The notes beneath the pieces are model-generated. The model saw only the letters and a list, made by a program, of their open reading frames with translations, did not search any database and was not told the DNA's origin. DNA of 64,000 nt, from the NCBI RefSeq assembly GCF_000013225.1, contig NC_007776.1, positions 1,011,277-1,075,276 on the forward strand, read 5' to 3'. Source of the DNA: Synechococcus sp. JA-2-3B'a(2-13). Lineage in GTDB: Bacteria; Cyanobacteriota; Cyanobacteriia; Thermostichales; Thermostichaceae. A program made the position numbers and the translations under genes. Shown in pieces: positions 37,941 to 48,972 of this stretch; positions within the stretch are counted from its first letter, which is position 1, and each line of letters starts with the position of its first letter.

Positions 37941-38687
37941 TCAGTAACGGATCTCGAGGGTGACTTGGGCGCGCACGGTTTGCTGTCCCCCCTCCACCGG
38001 TGTGGATGCTGTTTCTAGACGGGCATAGTCGGCGCGGGCAAAGGGGATCGGCGGCGGGATCATGTAGCCATCGCTCTGAATCTGGATGCGCTCGACGGAA
38101 CGGATGCTCAGGTTCAAGGCCCCCAGCACATCCTGGGCTTGACGTTGGGCATCTTTCACGGCTTGGGTTAGGGCGCGGCTGCGCGCTTCCAACAGGGTGG
38201 CTTCATCGGCCCGGAAACTGACCGATTCCACCTGGGTGGCTCCGGCGGCCACAGCTTCGTCCAGCACTTGCCCGGCTCTGGCCACGGGCACCTCGAATTG
38301 CAGACTGTTTTGCCCCTGCACACCCGTTAGGCGAGGCTGGCCATCCCGGTAGTCGTATTGCGGGTAGAGGGAAATGCCGGTGGTTTGCAGAGCGCCTACT
38401 TGCAGCTCCTTGAGGCGATTGACCAGCCGCTCTGAGCGTTCTGCCACCTGTTGTTGTACCGATTGCGCCGTCTCCCCCTGGATCACCACCCCCAAGCGAA
38501 TGAGGGCAATGGAGTTCTCTACGGAGACCGATCCCTGTCCTGTAACCGTCAACATTCGGGATCCCTCAGCGGGACTGGCCATCGCTCCGCCTCCAGCGAT
38601 TGCGTTCCAACCCAACAGGGCCACCGCCAGTACCAGGCCCAGCCACGCTACCCCCTTCAGCCCTTTCCAACCCCTGATCCCGTTCAT
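37941..38687 (-). CDS. Exported SIMPL-domain (DUF541, YggE-like) protein
   Basis: 248 residues with a signal peptide (GVAWLGLVLAVALLGWNAIAGGGAMA). The SIMPL domain starts at LTVTGQGSVSVENSIALIRLGV and has the conserved QSVQQQVAERSERLVNRLKEL and YPQYDYRDGQPRLTGVQGQNS segments. YggE-like proteins form oligomeric rings and reduce oxidative stress in E. coli by an unknown mechanism. It is followed on the plus side by repeat-free intergenic DNA and preceded by a small membrane gene on the same strand. Confidence 0.85.
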   Translation of the reverse strand: MNGIRGWKGLKGVAWLGLVLAVALLGWNAIAGGGAMASPAEGSRMLTVTGQGSVSVENSIALIRLGVVIQGETAQSVQQQVAERSERLVNRLKELQVGALQTTGISLYPQYDYRDGQPRLTGVQGQNSLQFEVPVARAGQVLDEAVAAGATQVESVSFRADEATLLEARSRALTQAVKDAQRQAQDVLGALNLSIRSVERIQIQSDGYMIPPPIPFARADYARLETASTPVEGGQQTVRAQVTLEIRY

Positions 38688-38717
38688 TGCTTTCCCTTTC
38701 CATGGTTCAACCCCAGC

Positions 38718-39029
38718 CTACTCCCACCGCTCCTCAGCCTGATCCGACAAAAGCCCCAGCCACCAGTTCCCTAACCTCACCCAGCCGGTGCGTTCTTGCC
38801 CCCACGGATCCCGTATCCGCACACGGAATACCCGTTGATACTTGGAAGTGCTCCCGGAAAAAGGCCCCAGCCGCCAGTACCGTGCCTCCTGGCTCAACAG
38901 GGAGTAGCCCTGCTTTGCCGCCCACCGCTGCAGCAATTCTTGGCTGCGTCTTTGTTCCCAGACAAAAATTCCCATGAAAAGGGCAACAGCAACCGCTACC
39001 CATACTAGGGTCAATGCCAGCTCAGACAT
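38718..39029 (-). CDS. Small membrane protein, unknown
   Basis: 103 residues from the ATG at 39029 (MSELALTLVWVAVAVALFMG), one N-terminal membrane helix and then a basic, tryptophan-rich soluble part (WRLGPFSGSTSKYQRVFRVRI). I do not recognise the family. It ends 30 nt before the SIMPL gene on the same strand and may share its transcript. A longer start at 39098 is possible but adds a non-helical segment before the membrane helix. Confidence 0.6.
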   Translation of the reverse strand: MSELALTLVWVAVAVALFMGIFVWEQRRSQELLQRWAAKQGYSLLSQEARYWRLGPFSGSTSKYQRVFRVRIRDPWGQERTGWVRLGNWWLGLLSDQAEERWE

Positions 39030-39232
39030 GGGGGTAGACAGCAAGGCTACTGCCCATCCTATGGGAGTTGCTCCAATGCTGGGATCCCCGGCGGTCAAAG
39101 TTCACCTTCGTCGCCTCACCCGCCCTCAGACCTTGGACAAAGAGATCCCTGCTTCAACCCATCAGACCGTATGATTGAGGCAGGGTGGTCAAAACTCAAT
39201 CGGTTCTCAAGTCGTTAAGGTCTCTTTACAGA

Positions 39233-39508
39233 ATGGCCGAATCGAAACTGCGACAACTGCTGCGCGATCTGGATGTTGAGCTGCAAAAAACCCCTGGCCT
39301 GGACGAAAAGCAGCGGCAGCACATTGCCACCATTCGCCAGGAAGTGGAAGCGGTGCTGGCCGAGCTGGGATCCCGAACCGAGAGCAAACAGAGCCAAGGG
39401 CATAGAGATCGCATTGGAGAGGCGCTGGGCCTGTTCGAGACCTCCCATCCCAACCTTACCCTGATCCTGGAGCAGGTGATCGACACACTGGCAGGGATGG
39501 GTTTGTAG
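39233..39508 (+). CDS. DUF4404-like small helical protein
   Basis: 91 residues from the ATG at 39233 (MAESKLRQLLRDLDVELQK). It is entirely helical in appearance, with a charged first half and a conserved-looking C-terminal FETSHPNLTLILEQVIDTLAGMGL, which matches my memory of the DUF4404 family. The function is unknown. A GTG-type start at 39185 would add 16 residues. It precedes hemL by 81 nt on the same strand. Confidence 0.65.
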   Translation: MAESKLRQLLRDLDVELQKTPGLDEKQRQHIATIRQEVEAVLAELGSRTESKQSQGHRDRIGEALGLFETSHPNLTLILEQVIDTLAGMGL

Positions 39509-39589
39509 TTTCATGGTCGGTAAAAGGGCTCACCAGAAAGCTCCCTTGCTTGCTAGCCTTGGTAATGCGTTGAAAGCTCCTTATGCTCT

Positions 39590-40900
39590 ATGACCAGCAC
39601 TCTCCACTCCACCTCGTTTAACACCACCCGCTCCAAGCAGGTTTTTGCCCGGGCACAAAGCCTCATGCCGGGGGGGGTTAGTTCTCCGGTACGGGCCTTC
39701 AAGTCGGTGGGCGGGGATCCCGTCGTGTTCGACCGTGTCTCAGGGGCCTACGCCTGGGATGTGGACGGCAACCAATACATCGACTACATCGGCAGTTGGG
39801 GGCCGGCGATTGTTGGCCACGCTCACCCCGAGGTCATTGAGGCTCTGCGCCGAGCTTTGGAGAAAGGCACCAGCTTCGGCGCCCCTTGCGTTCTGGAAAA
39901 TGAGCTGGCGGAGCGGGTCATTGAGGCGGTGCCCAGTGTGGAGATGGTGCGCTTTGTCAATTCCGGCACCGAAGCTTGCATGGCGGTGCTGCGCTTGATG
40001 CGGGCCTATACCGGTCGGGAAAAGGTGATCAAGTTTGAGGGCTGCTACCACGGCCATGCGGACATGTTTTTGGTGAAGGCCGGTTCGGGGGTGGCCACGC
40101 TGGGCTTGCCAGACTCGCCGGGGGTGCCCAAGGCAGCTACCAGCGCTACGCTGACGGCTCCCTACAACGACCTGGAGGCAGTCAAGGCCCTGTTTGAACA
40201 GCACCCCGACTCCATTGCCGGAGTCATCCTAGAGCCGGTGGTGGGCAATGCCGGCTTTATTCCCCCCCAGCCGGGCTTCTTGGAAGGCTTGCGAGATCTC
40301 ACCCAAAAGTACGGGGCCCTGCTGGTATTTGACGAGGTGATGACCGGCTTTCGCATCAGCTATGGCGGTGTACAGGCCAAGTTTGGGGTCATCCCCGATT
40401 TAACGACCCTGGGCAAGGTCATCGGCGGCGGCCTGCCGGTGGGGGCCTACGGCGGTCGGCGAGAAATTATGGAAATGGTGGCTCCAGCGGGGCCGATGTA
40501 TCAGGCAGGGACTCTTTCCGGCAACCCCCTGGCCATGACAGCAGGGATCCAGACACTGGATATTTTGCGTCGTCCGGGCACCTACGAGTACCTGGAGCGG
40601 ATTACCGAGAAGTTGGCGACGGGGCTATTGCAGATCGCGCGGGAAACGGGGCATGAGATGTGCGGGGGCTATCTGCCCGGCATGTTTGGCTTCTTTTTTA
40701 CTGCCGGCCCAGTGCGCAACTACGAAGAGGCCAAGACTTCCGATCTGCAGAAATTTGCCCGCTTCCATCGCGGCATGTTGGAGCGGGGAGTCTATCTGGC
40801 GCCCTCGCAATTTGAGGCCGGCTTCACCTCCCTGGCCCACACAGAGGCCGATGTGGAGAAAACTCTAGCCGCCGCGCGAGAGGTGTTGAGCACCCTCTGA
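39590..40900 (+). CDS. hemL: Glutamate-1-semialdehyde 2,1-aminomutase
   Basis: 436 residues of a class III aminotransferase. [13 protein letters not shown] marks the GSA aminomutase subgroup, [13 protein letters not shown] binds [11 protein letters not shown] carries the PLP-nitrogen Asp, and [16 protein letters not shown] has the Schiff-base lysine. It makes 5-aminolevulinate, the first dedicated intermediate of haem, chlorophyll and bilins. The chlorophyll genes that use its product lie 280 nt further on, on the other strand. Confidence 0.96.
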   Translation: MTSTLHSTSFNTTRSKQVFARAQSLMPGGVSSPVRAFKSVGGDPVVFDRVSGAYAWDVDGNQYIDYIGSWGPAIVGHAHPEVIEALRRALEKGTSFGAPCVLENELAERVIEAVPSVEMVRFVNSGTEACMAVLRLMRAYTGREKVIKFEGCYHGHADMFLVKAGSGVATLGLPDSPGVPKAATSATLTAPYNDLEAVKALFEQHPDSIAGVILEPVVGNAGFIPPQPGFLEGLRDLTQKYGALLVFDEVMTGFRISYGGVQAKFGVIPDLTTLGKVIGGGLPVGAYGGRREIMEMVAPAGPMYQAGTLSGNPLAMTAGIQTLDILRRPGTYEYLERITEKLATGLLQIARETGHEMCGGYLPGMFGFFFTAGPVRNYEEAKTSDLQKFARFHRGMLERGVYLAPSQFEAGFTSLAHTEADVEKTLAAAREVLSTL

Positions 40901-40938
40901 GTCTGCAATTCACCCTCTTTCGAGGCGGGATCCCTGCC

Positions 40939-42587
<1,649 letters not shown>

Positions 42588-42619
42588 CTAACAACATATA
42601 AAGAGGGGAACATTTCGGG

Positions 42620-43636
<1,017 letters not shown>

Positions 43637-43755
43637 CTACAGGATCCATCTTGGGGGGGAAAGCGGATCGGACAACAAATTGATAAGGTTTGCGACAGTC
43701 TTCCGAAACAGTGGCTTCATTTTTGGACACACTGCCCCCGCTGGCAGGGGATCCG

Positions 43756-44607
43756 TCACACCAGGGCCAGTTGACGGGCCGGGGTGTTGTAAAAGTCGGA
43801 GAGCAAAGCAAACAGCTCCCGATCCTCGGCAGGTTGGGGCACGATCCCTTCCGGGCGGGCCAGCAGCTCATCGGCGATGTTCAGGTAGTACTGGCAGACG
43901 GGCTCCAGGCTGGGATCGGTTTCCGCCATCTCGAAGAGGGTTTTGCCCTTGACCCGCGAGACGCGAATATCTTCGATGAGGGGAAGCACCTCGATAACGG
44001 GCATGGGAACTGCCGAGACGTATTTGTCAATCAGATCCCGCTTACTGGTGCGATTGCCGATCAGCCCGGCCAACCGCAGCTTGCGGGTTTTGGCCTTTTC
44101 TCGCACCGAGGCAGCAATCCGATTGGCGGCAAACAGGGCATCAAAGCCGTTGTCGGTTACGATCAGGCAGTAGTCGGCGTAGTTGAGGGGAGCCGCAAAA
44201 CCGCCGCACACCACATCCCCCAGCACATCGAAGAGGATGACATCGTACTCATCGAAGGCGTTCAGCTCCTTCAGGAGTTTGACGGTTTCCCCCACCACAT
44301 AGCCGCCACAGCCGGCCCCTGCCGGGGGCCCACCCGCTTCCACACAGTCCACGCCGCCGTAGCCGCGGTAGATCACATCTTCTGGGTAGATGTCTTCGTG
44401 GTGATAGCCCTTGGCTTCCAGAGTGTCGATGATGGTGGGGATGAGAAAGCCGGTCAGGGTGAAGGTGCTGTCGTGCTTGGGATCACAGCCAATCTGCAAG
44501 ACCTTTTTGCCCCGCCTGGCCAAGGCCACCGAGATGTTGCAACTGGTGGTGGATTTGCCGATCCCACCTTTTCCGTAAACTGCCAACTTCACAGCGCGTT
44601 CCTCCAT
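43756..44607 (-). CDS. chlL: Light-independent protochlorophyllide reductase ATP-binding subunit L
   Basis: 283 residues from the ATG at 44607 ([15 protein letters not shown]). It is the NifH-like P-loop iron protein: [23 protein letters not shown], and the two cluster cysteines in [14 protein letters not shown] and [14 protein letters not shown]. It passes electrons to ChlN-ChlB with ATP hydrolysis; the shared cluster is oxygen sensitive. A start at 44625 would add six residues, and a GTG inside (VKLAVYG) is also possible. It is the first gene of the chlL-por-chlN set. Confidence 0.97.
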   Translation of the reverse strand: MEERAVKLAVYGKGGIGKSTTSCNISVALARRGKKVLQIGCDPKHDSTFTLTGFLIPTIIDTLEAKGYHHEDIYPEDVIYRGYGGVDCVEAGGPPAGAGCGGYVVGETVKLLKELNAFDEYDVILFDVLGDVVCGGFAAPLNYADYCLIVTDNGFDALFAANRIAASVREKAKTRKLRLAGLIGNRTSKRDLIDKYVSAVPMPVIEVLPLIEDIRVSRVKGKTLFEMAETDPSLEPVCQYYLNIADELLARPEGIVPQPAEDRELFALLSDFYNTPARQLALV

Positions 44608-44963
44608 GGGGCAGACAAGGGACATTATCGGCAGCCGATCCGCCCCCTGAGAACTGTTGCGAAGGATAAAGGTGGATCCCTCAAAAAGCTAGAAGTTCCC
44701 AGATCTTGCAAATGCTCCTAAGAAAGTTCCCAGGGCTTCTCAAGTCGATTTTTGATGTTTTTCCCGATTTTAGTTTTAGATATACTTTCATCAGTGATCA
44801 AAAGAAAACAATTCTAGATGACAATTCACCCAAATCGGGAAGGATTTAGCTATGCCATGGCGCTGATCCCGTCCTCTTGGCTTGGCGCTGAGGCAGGTCT
44901 GGGCTGAGAAAGAATCAAGAATGGTCTCAATTCTGGGGGGAAGGTGGGGGGAACCCTTCGCTC
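44608..44963. promoter_or_regulatory. AT-rich regulatory region upstream of chlL
   Basis: 356 nt, clearly AT-richer than the window, between chlL and the recombinase-like gene, both on the minus strand. It holds a candidate minus-strand promoter (TTGATC at 44796-44801, 17 nt, TAAAAC at 44773-44778). It also holds a perfect 9-bp inverted repeat, TCCCGATTT (44762-44770) and AAATCGGGA (44832-44840), flanking it. No gene seen. Confidence 0.45.
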
Positions 44964-46250
44964 TCAGGGATCAAAGGCAAACGTAACTCGCACCGCTCCT
45001 GCAGAATCCACCTCGATACGGCGCAGGAATTCCCGCAGGTAGGCACGCCGTTCGGTCTCGCTGAGGTCTTGCCAGAAGGGGGGGATGGAGAGGGTTTGGA
45101 TGGTCTGGGTGAGGTTGGCGGGGGGGAGTTGCTCCAGCTTTTGGGCCAAGCGGGCCGTCTCTGCTCGCAACTGGTAGCGACGCTGGGCCAGGGAGGCCTC
45201 GTCCATCAGTCCAGATTGCTGCAGCTCTTCCAATTGCCGCAGCCGCTCGGCGTTGGCCTGGATTTGGGCTTGGAGCTCTTGGCGGGCTTGAGTGAGGGCT
45301 TGTCGATCCAGCGTCTGGGCGCGTTGGGGCAGTTGTTCGCACACCTGCCGGATCACCTCCTGCAGGACTTCGGTGTAGGGGAGGCTGTAGCGACAGGTTT
45401 GGCAGCGCAGATAGAGGTAGAGGGATCCGTTCTTTTTCGCCTTGCGAGGGGTGGTTTGCACAATGCGCAGAAGGCTGCCACAAGCGCAGCAATGAACCAG
45501 GCCGGCCAAAGCGCGGGGAGCACTGGCGCTGCGGCGAGGGATCCCTTGGTTGCGTTTGAGCCAGCGATCGATCTGGGCGGCTTCCGTGCGGCTGAGAAGG
45601 GCCGGGTGAGTGTCCCGCAGGGTGGTGCCGTCGGCATAGGCCAGATCCCCGCGGTACACCGGGTTGAGCAGCCAGTTGCGTCCGGTGGCCACAGAAATCC
45701 GCTTGTGGTGTTTTTCCTCCAAGAAGCGCACCGCCTGCCGCAGGGATCCGTAGAGGAGAAAGTGCTGGAAAAAATCCTGAACGATGCTGGCCTGCCGGCG
45801 ATCCAGCACGTAGCGTTCCCCTTCGCGGCGGTAGCCAAAGGGGGCAGGGCCAGGGGGGGGTTTGCCCGCCAGGCGGTTTTGGGCTTGGCTGCAGCAGAGG
45901 CGGCGGCTTTGCAACTGATGGGGGATCTCGGCCAGCAGGGGGATCCAATCGGCAGCCTTGGTGGGGGTTTGCAGGCCGGATTCGGTGACCAAGCTGAGGC
46001 GGATCCCGGAGTGTTGGATTTGCAGCAGCCGCTCGTGGATTTCATCCGCCCGATCCCCCAGATCCGCCAGGCGCAAGAGCAGCACTTCCTGCACCCAGCC
46101 GGCTGTGATGCGTCGGAACAGCTCCTCCAAATGAGTTCGGGATCCCCAATCGTGCAGGATGGGATCGGCCCCTCGCAACTTGAGCCAGGCCAACTCCTGT
46201 TCCGGCAAAGGGGCATGGGAAGGCGTGTAGAGGTAGCCGCAAACGCTCAT
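44964..46250 (-). CDS. Serine-recombinase-like protein with zinc ribbon, catalytic residues degenerate
   Basis: 428 residues from the ATG at 46250. The order is that of large serine recombinases: resolvase-like N-domain (residues 1-130), a Recombinase domain (PPPGPAPFGYRREGERYVLD ... NPVYRGDLAYADGTT), a zinc beta-ribbon (CCACGSLL ... CQTCRYS), then a coiled coil (LTQARQELQAQIQANAERL) and a short terminal domain. But the start reads CGYLYTPSHAPLPEQ instead of the usual Y-x-R-x-S, and the helix motif expected as RLxR reads RLADLGDR. Strand exchange is therefore doubtful. No attachment sites or phage genes are adjacent. Confidence 0.75.
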   Translation of the reverse strand: MSVCGYLYTPSHAPLPEQELAWLKLRGADPILHDWGSRTHLEELFRRITAGWVQEVLLLRLADLGDRADEIHERLLQIQHSGIRLSLVTESGLQTPTKAADWIPLLAEIPHQLQSRRLCCSQAQNRLAGKPPPGPAPFGYRREGERYVLDRRQASIVQDFFQHFLLYGSLRQAVRFLEEKHHKRISVATGRNWLLNPVYRGDLAYADGTTLRDTHPALLSRTEAAQIDRWLKRNQGIPRRSASAPRALAGLVHCCACGSLLRIVQTTPRKAKKNGSLYLYLRCQTCRYSLPYTEVLQEVIRQVCEQLPQRAQTLDRQALTQARQELQAQIQANAERLRQLEELQQSGLMDEASLAQRRYQLRAETARLAQKLEQLPPANLTQTIQTLSIPPFWQDLSETERRAYLREFLRRIEVDSAGAVRVTFAFDP

Positions 46251-46271
46251 GGACAAGCCATTCAACTATTG

Positions 46272-47201
46272 TCACCGCCGCTGCGCCAGAACGGAATCAA
46301 GCACCTGGCGAATGTTGCCCTGGGCCTGTTGCAAGTGCTGACGAGCTTCCTGAGCAGAGCACCCCATCAAGGCCACAAGGATCGCGGTTTTCACCTCTCC
46401 ATCACAAGCCTGCAGCAATTGGGCAGCCGCGGCGGGATCCAGATCGCAGGCTAGGGCCACCATTCGCTCCGCCCGCTGCTTGAGCTTGGCATTGCTGGCC
46501 TGGAGATCCACCATTAGGTTGCCATAAGTCTTGCCCAAGCGGATCATCACCCCGGTGGAGATCGTGTTCAACACCAACTTTTGGGCTGTGCCGGCTTTCA
46601 TGCGGGTGGATCCGAGGATTACCTCCGGCCCCACCAAAGGGGCAATAGCAATATCCACCTGCTCGGTTAGAGGAGAAGGGTGATTGCAGGCCAGGCCAAT
46701 CGTGAGCGCCCCAATACTTCTGGCGGCTTGGATCCCACCCAGCACATAGGGGGTACGACCGCTGGCGGCAATTCCCACAACACTATCTTGAGCTTGGAGG
46801 TGAAGACCCTCCAGCGCGCGGGCAGCCGCTTCTGCGTCGTCCTCTGCACCCTCTACCGCCTGGGTCAGGGCTTTTTCCCCCCCGGCGATCAAAGCCACCA
46901 CCTGTGCGGGGGAAGTGCCAAAAGTGGGTGGGCACTCAGCCGCATCCAGTACCCCCAGCCGACCTGAGGTTCCTGCCCCGATATAGATCAGCCGCCCGCC
47001 GTGACGCATCCGCTGGGCAATGGCATCGATGGCTTGGGCAATCGGCTCCGCCTGAGCAGCCACCGCTTCCGGCACCTGCCGATCCTCGGCGTTGATCCGT
47101 TTCACCAGTTCCCAGGTGCTGAGACGGTCGATCTCGGCTGTAGCCGGGTTGGGGCTTTCGGTCAGGGATCTGGGATCCCAAGCCAATTGTGGAGAAACCA
47201 T
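46272..47201 (-). CDS. murQ: N-acetylmuramic acid 6-phosphate etherase
   Basis: 309 residues, SIS fold. [39 protein letters not shown] and [17 protein letters not shown] are diagnostic. A UBA-like helical tail follows ([20 protein letters not shown]). MurQ removes the lactyl group from MurNAc-6-P to give GlcNAc-6-P in cell-wall recycling. Partner genes such as anmK or nagK are not nearby. Its start overlaps a possible small reading frame on the same strand (47162-47434). Confidence 0.95.
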
Positions 47202-47434
47202 GGCAGCGCTTGTCCAGGCAAGAGGGATCCGCCTTCAGGGATCCTACACTTTGTCTTCTCGGATTCTATCGGTGGCAGGGGGCTCTCCTGAGGGAGCAGT
47301 GGAGGGAAAAACTGCGCCAACAGCACCACAACAAGGGCAAGGAGCACCAAGCCGGCCCCCTTCGCCAACGTCCATTCAACCAAAACCTCTGCCAGCGGAA
47401 ACGCAGCGCGGCCATTCTCCAAAGATGCCCCCAT
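47162..47434 (-). CDS. Possible small membrane protein overlapping murQ start
   Basis: A 90-codon frame from the ATG at 47434. It encodes a hydrophobic segment ([19 protein letters not shown]) preceded by [11 protein letters not shown] and followed by a proline-rich tail. The frame is open far upstream because it runs antisense through the phosphatase gene, so openness alone is weak evidence. The clean membrane segment and the position upstream of murQ make a real gene possible. No family recognised. Confidence 0.3.
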
Positions 47435-47536
47435 CACAAGCGGCGACCAGCCCAAATACGCCTCAGTCGGCAGCCCAACCGGTGAATTGACGAAGGCGAG
47501 CGCCGCCCAGTGGCGGTACTCTAGAAGGTGTTCTAA

Positions 47537-47609
47537 GGACTCCGTCCCGCTACTGCGATGAGTAAGTCCATGCAAGCGATGGCAAGGACTCCGTCCCGCT
47601 ACCGCGACC
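47537..47609 (+). repeat. Two tandem SGTES-type repeats spanning the start of the histidine phosphatase gene
   Basis: The first copy, 47537-47559, is GGACTCCGTCC then CGCTACTGCGAT. The second, 47586-47609, is GGACTCCGTCC then CGCTACCGCGACC. The CGC/GCG stem is kept while its loop varies. The second copy encodes RTPSRYRDQ at the protein's N-terminus. Confidence 0.8.
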
Positions 47610-48970
47610 AGCCTGCCCTGCGCATCTTGATCGTGCGCCATGGTGAGAGCACCTTCAACCTGGAAAATCGCATTCAAGGCCGCTCCGATCTCTCCCGGCT
47701 CACCCCCACTGGAGAAGTGCAGGCGCAGCGTGTAGCCGAGGCCCTGGCCGGGATCCCGTTGGATTGCGCCTATTGCAGCCCCCTGTCTCGCGCCCTCGAT
47801 ACCGCTCGCGTCATTTTGAAAGACCGAGAAGGGATCCCTCTGCACGTTACCGATCAACTGCGGGAGATCGACCTGACGGCCTGGGAAGGGCTGACCTTTG
47901 CTGAGGTGAAGGAGAAATACCCCGAGGATTACCATCTGTGGCGGCACCATCCCGACAACCTGGAGCTGGAGGGCCGCTTTCCGGTGCGGGATCTCTGGCA
48001 GCAGGCGCAGGGGTTTTGGGAAATGCTGGCTTTCCATCTGCAATCGGCTTCGGGCCCCTGGAACCATGGAGCGGATCCCTCCCCAAGGCAGCCCCTCAAT
48101 ATCCTCATCGTGGGCCACAGCGGCATCAATCGCGCCCTGGTCAGCACCGCCATCGGCCTGGGGCCACACCACTATCACCGCCTTGGGCAGGATAACTGCG
48201 CCATCAGCGTTCTCAATTTTCCCGAGGGCCTGCAGGGGCCGCCACAACTGGAATCTCTGAACATCACCGCTCACCTCGGCCAAGCCCTGCCCAAGCGCAA
48301 GCAGGGGATGCGCATCTTGCTGGTGCGGCATGGGGAAACCCAATGGAACCGAGAGCGCCGTTTTCAAGGGCAGCGGGATATCCCCCTCAATGCCACCGGG
48401 GAGGAACAGGCAGCCAAGGTGGCAGAATTTTTGGCCACTCAACCTCTGCAACTGGCCTTCTCCAGCCCCCTGAAGCGCCCTTGGGCCACAGCCGATGCCA
48501 TCTGCAGCAACCACAGCAACCTCATTTTGCGCCCAATGCCCGACTTGCAAGAGATCTGCCACGGCGACTGGGAGGGCAAGCTGCAAAGCGAAGTCGAAGC
48601 CGAATACCCCGGCGAGCTGGAGCGCTGGCAACGGGATCCCGCCAGTGTGCAAATGCCCAATGGGGAAAACCTTCACCAGGTGTGGGAGCGCACTCGCTTG
48701 GCCTGGCAGGAGCTTTTGGCCATCACTGCAGCCCAGTTTCCTCAGGGCACGGCGGTTGTTGTTGCCCACGATGCCATCAACAAAGCAATCCTCTGTCAGT
48801 TATTCAACCTTTCCCCACAGGCTTTTTGGATCTTCAAGCAGGGGAATGGTGCCATTACGGTGATCGACTATCCAGAAGGCAAGGAGGGTGCCCCGGTTTT
48901 GAAGGTGTTGAACCTCACCACCCATCTGTCGGGCCAGATCTTGGACTGCACCACCGCTGGAGCTTTGTAA
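47558..48970 (+). CDS. Tandem histidine phosphatase (phosphoglycerate mutase-like) protein
   Basis: 470 residues with two complete histidine phosphatase domains. The first has VRHGESTFN near residue 26 and GHSGINRALV; the second has VRHGETQWN near residue 255 and AHDAINKAIL. Both catalytic histidines and acidic residues (LREIDLTAWEG, LQEICHGDWEG) are present, so both halves may be active. Cyanobacterial members of this family act on phospho-sugars or serve as CA1P-type phosphatases; the substrate here is unknown. The N-terminal 12 or so residues come from the repeat. The next gene starts two bases after the stop. Confidence 0.88.
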   Translation: MSKSMQAMARTPSRYRDQPALRILIVRHGESTFNLENRIQGRSDLSRLTPTGEVQAQRVAEALAGIPLDCAYCSPLSRALDTARVILKDREGIPLHVTDQLREIDLTAWEGLTFAEVKEKYPEDYHLWRHHPDNLELEGRFPVRDLWQQAQGFWEMLAFHLQSASGPWNHGADPSPRQPLNILIVGHSGINRALVSTAIGLGPHHYHRLGQDNCAISVLNFPEGLQGPPQLESLNITAHLGQALPKRKQGMRILLVRHGETQWNRERRFQGQRDIPLNATGEEQAAKVAEFLATQPLQLAFSSPLKRPWATADAICSNHSNLILRPMPDLQEICHGDWEGKLQSEVEAEYPGELERWQRDPASVQMPNGENLHQVWERTRLAWQELLAITAAQFPQGTAVVVAHDAINKAILCQLFNLSPQAFWIFKQGNGAITVIDYPEGKEGAPVLKVLNLTTHLSGQILDCTTAGAL

Positions 48971-48972
48971 AG

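Noticed and set aside
47162-48769. A 535-codon minus-strand frame.
   Set aside because: It is the antisense shadow of the tandem histidine phosphatase and has low-complexity composition; only its last 90 codons, outside that gene, were kept as a weak candidate.
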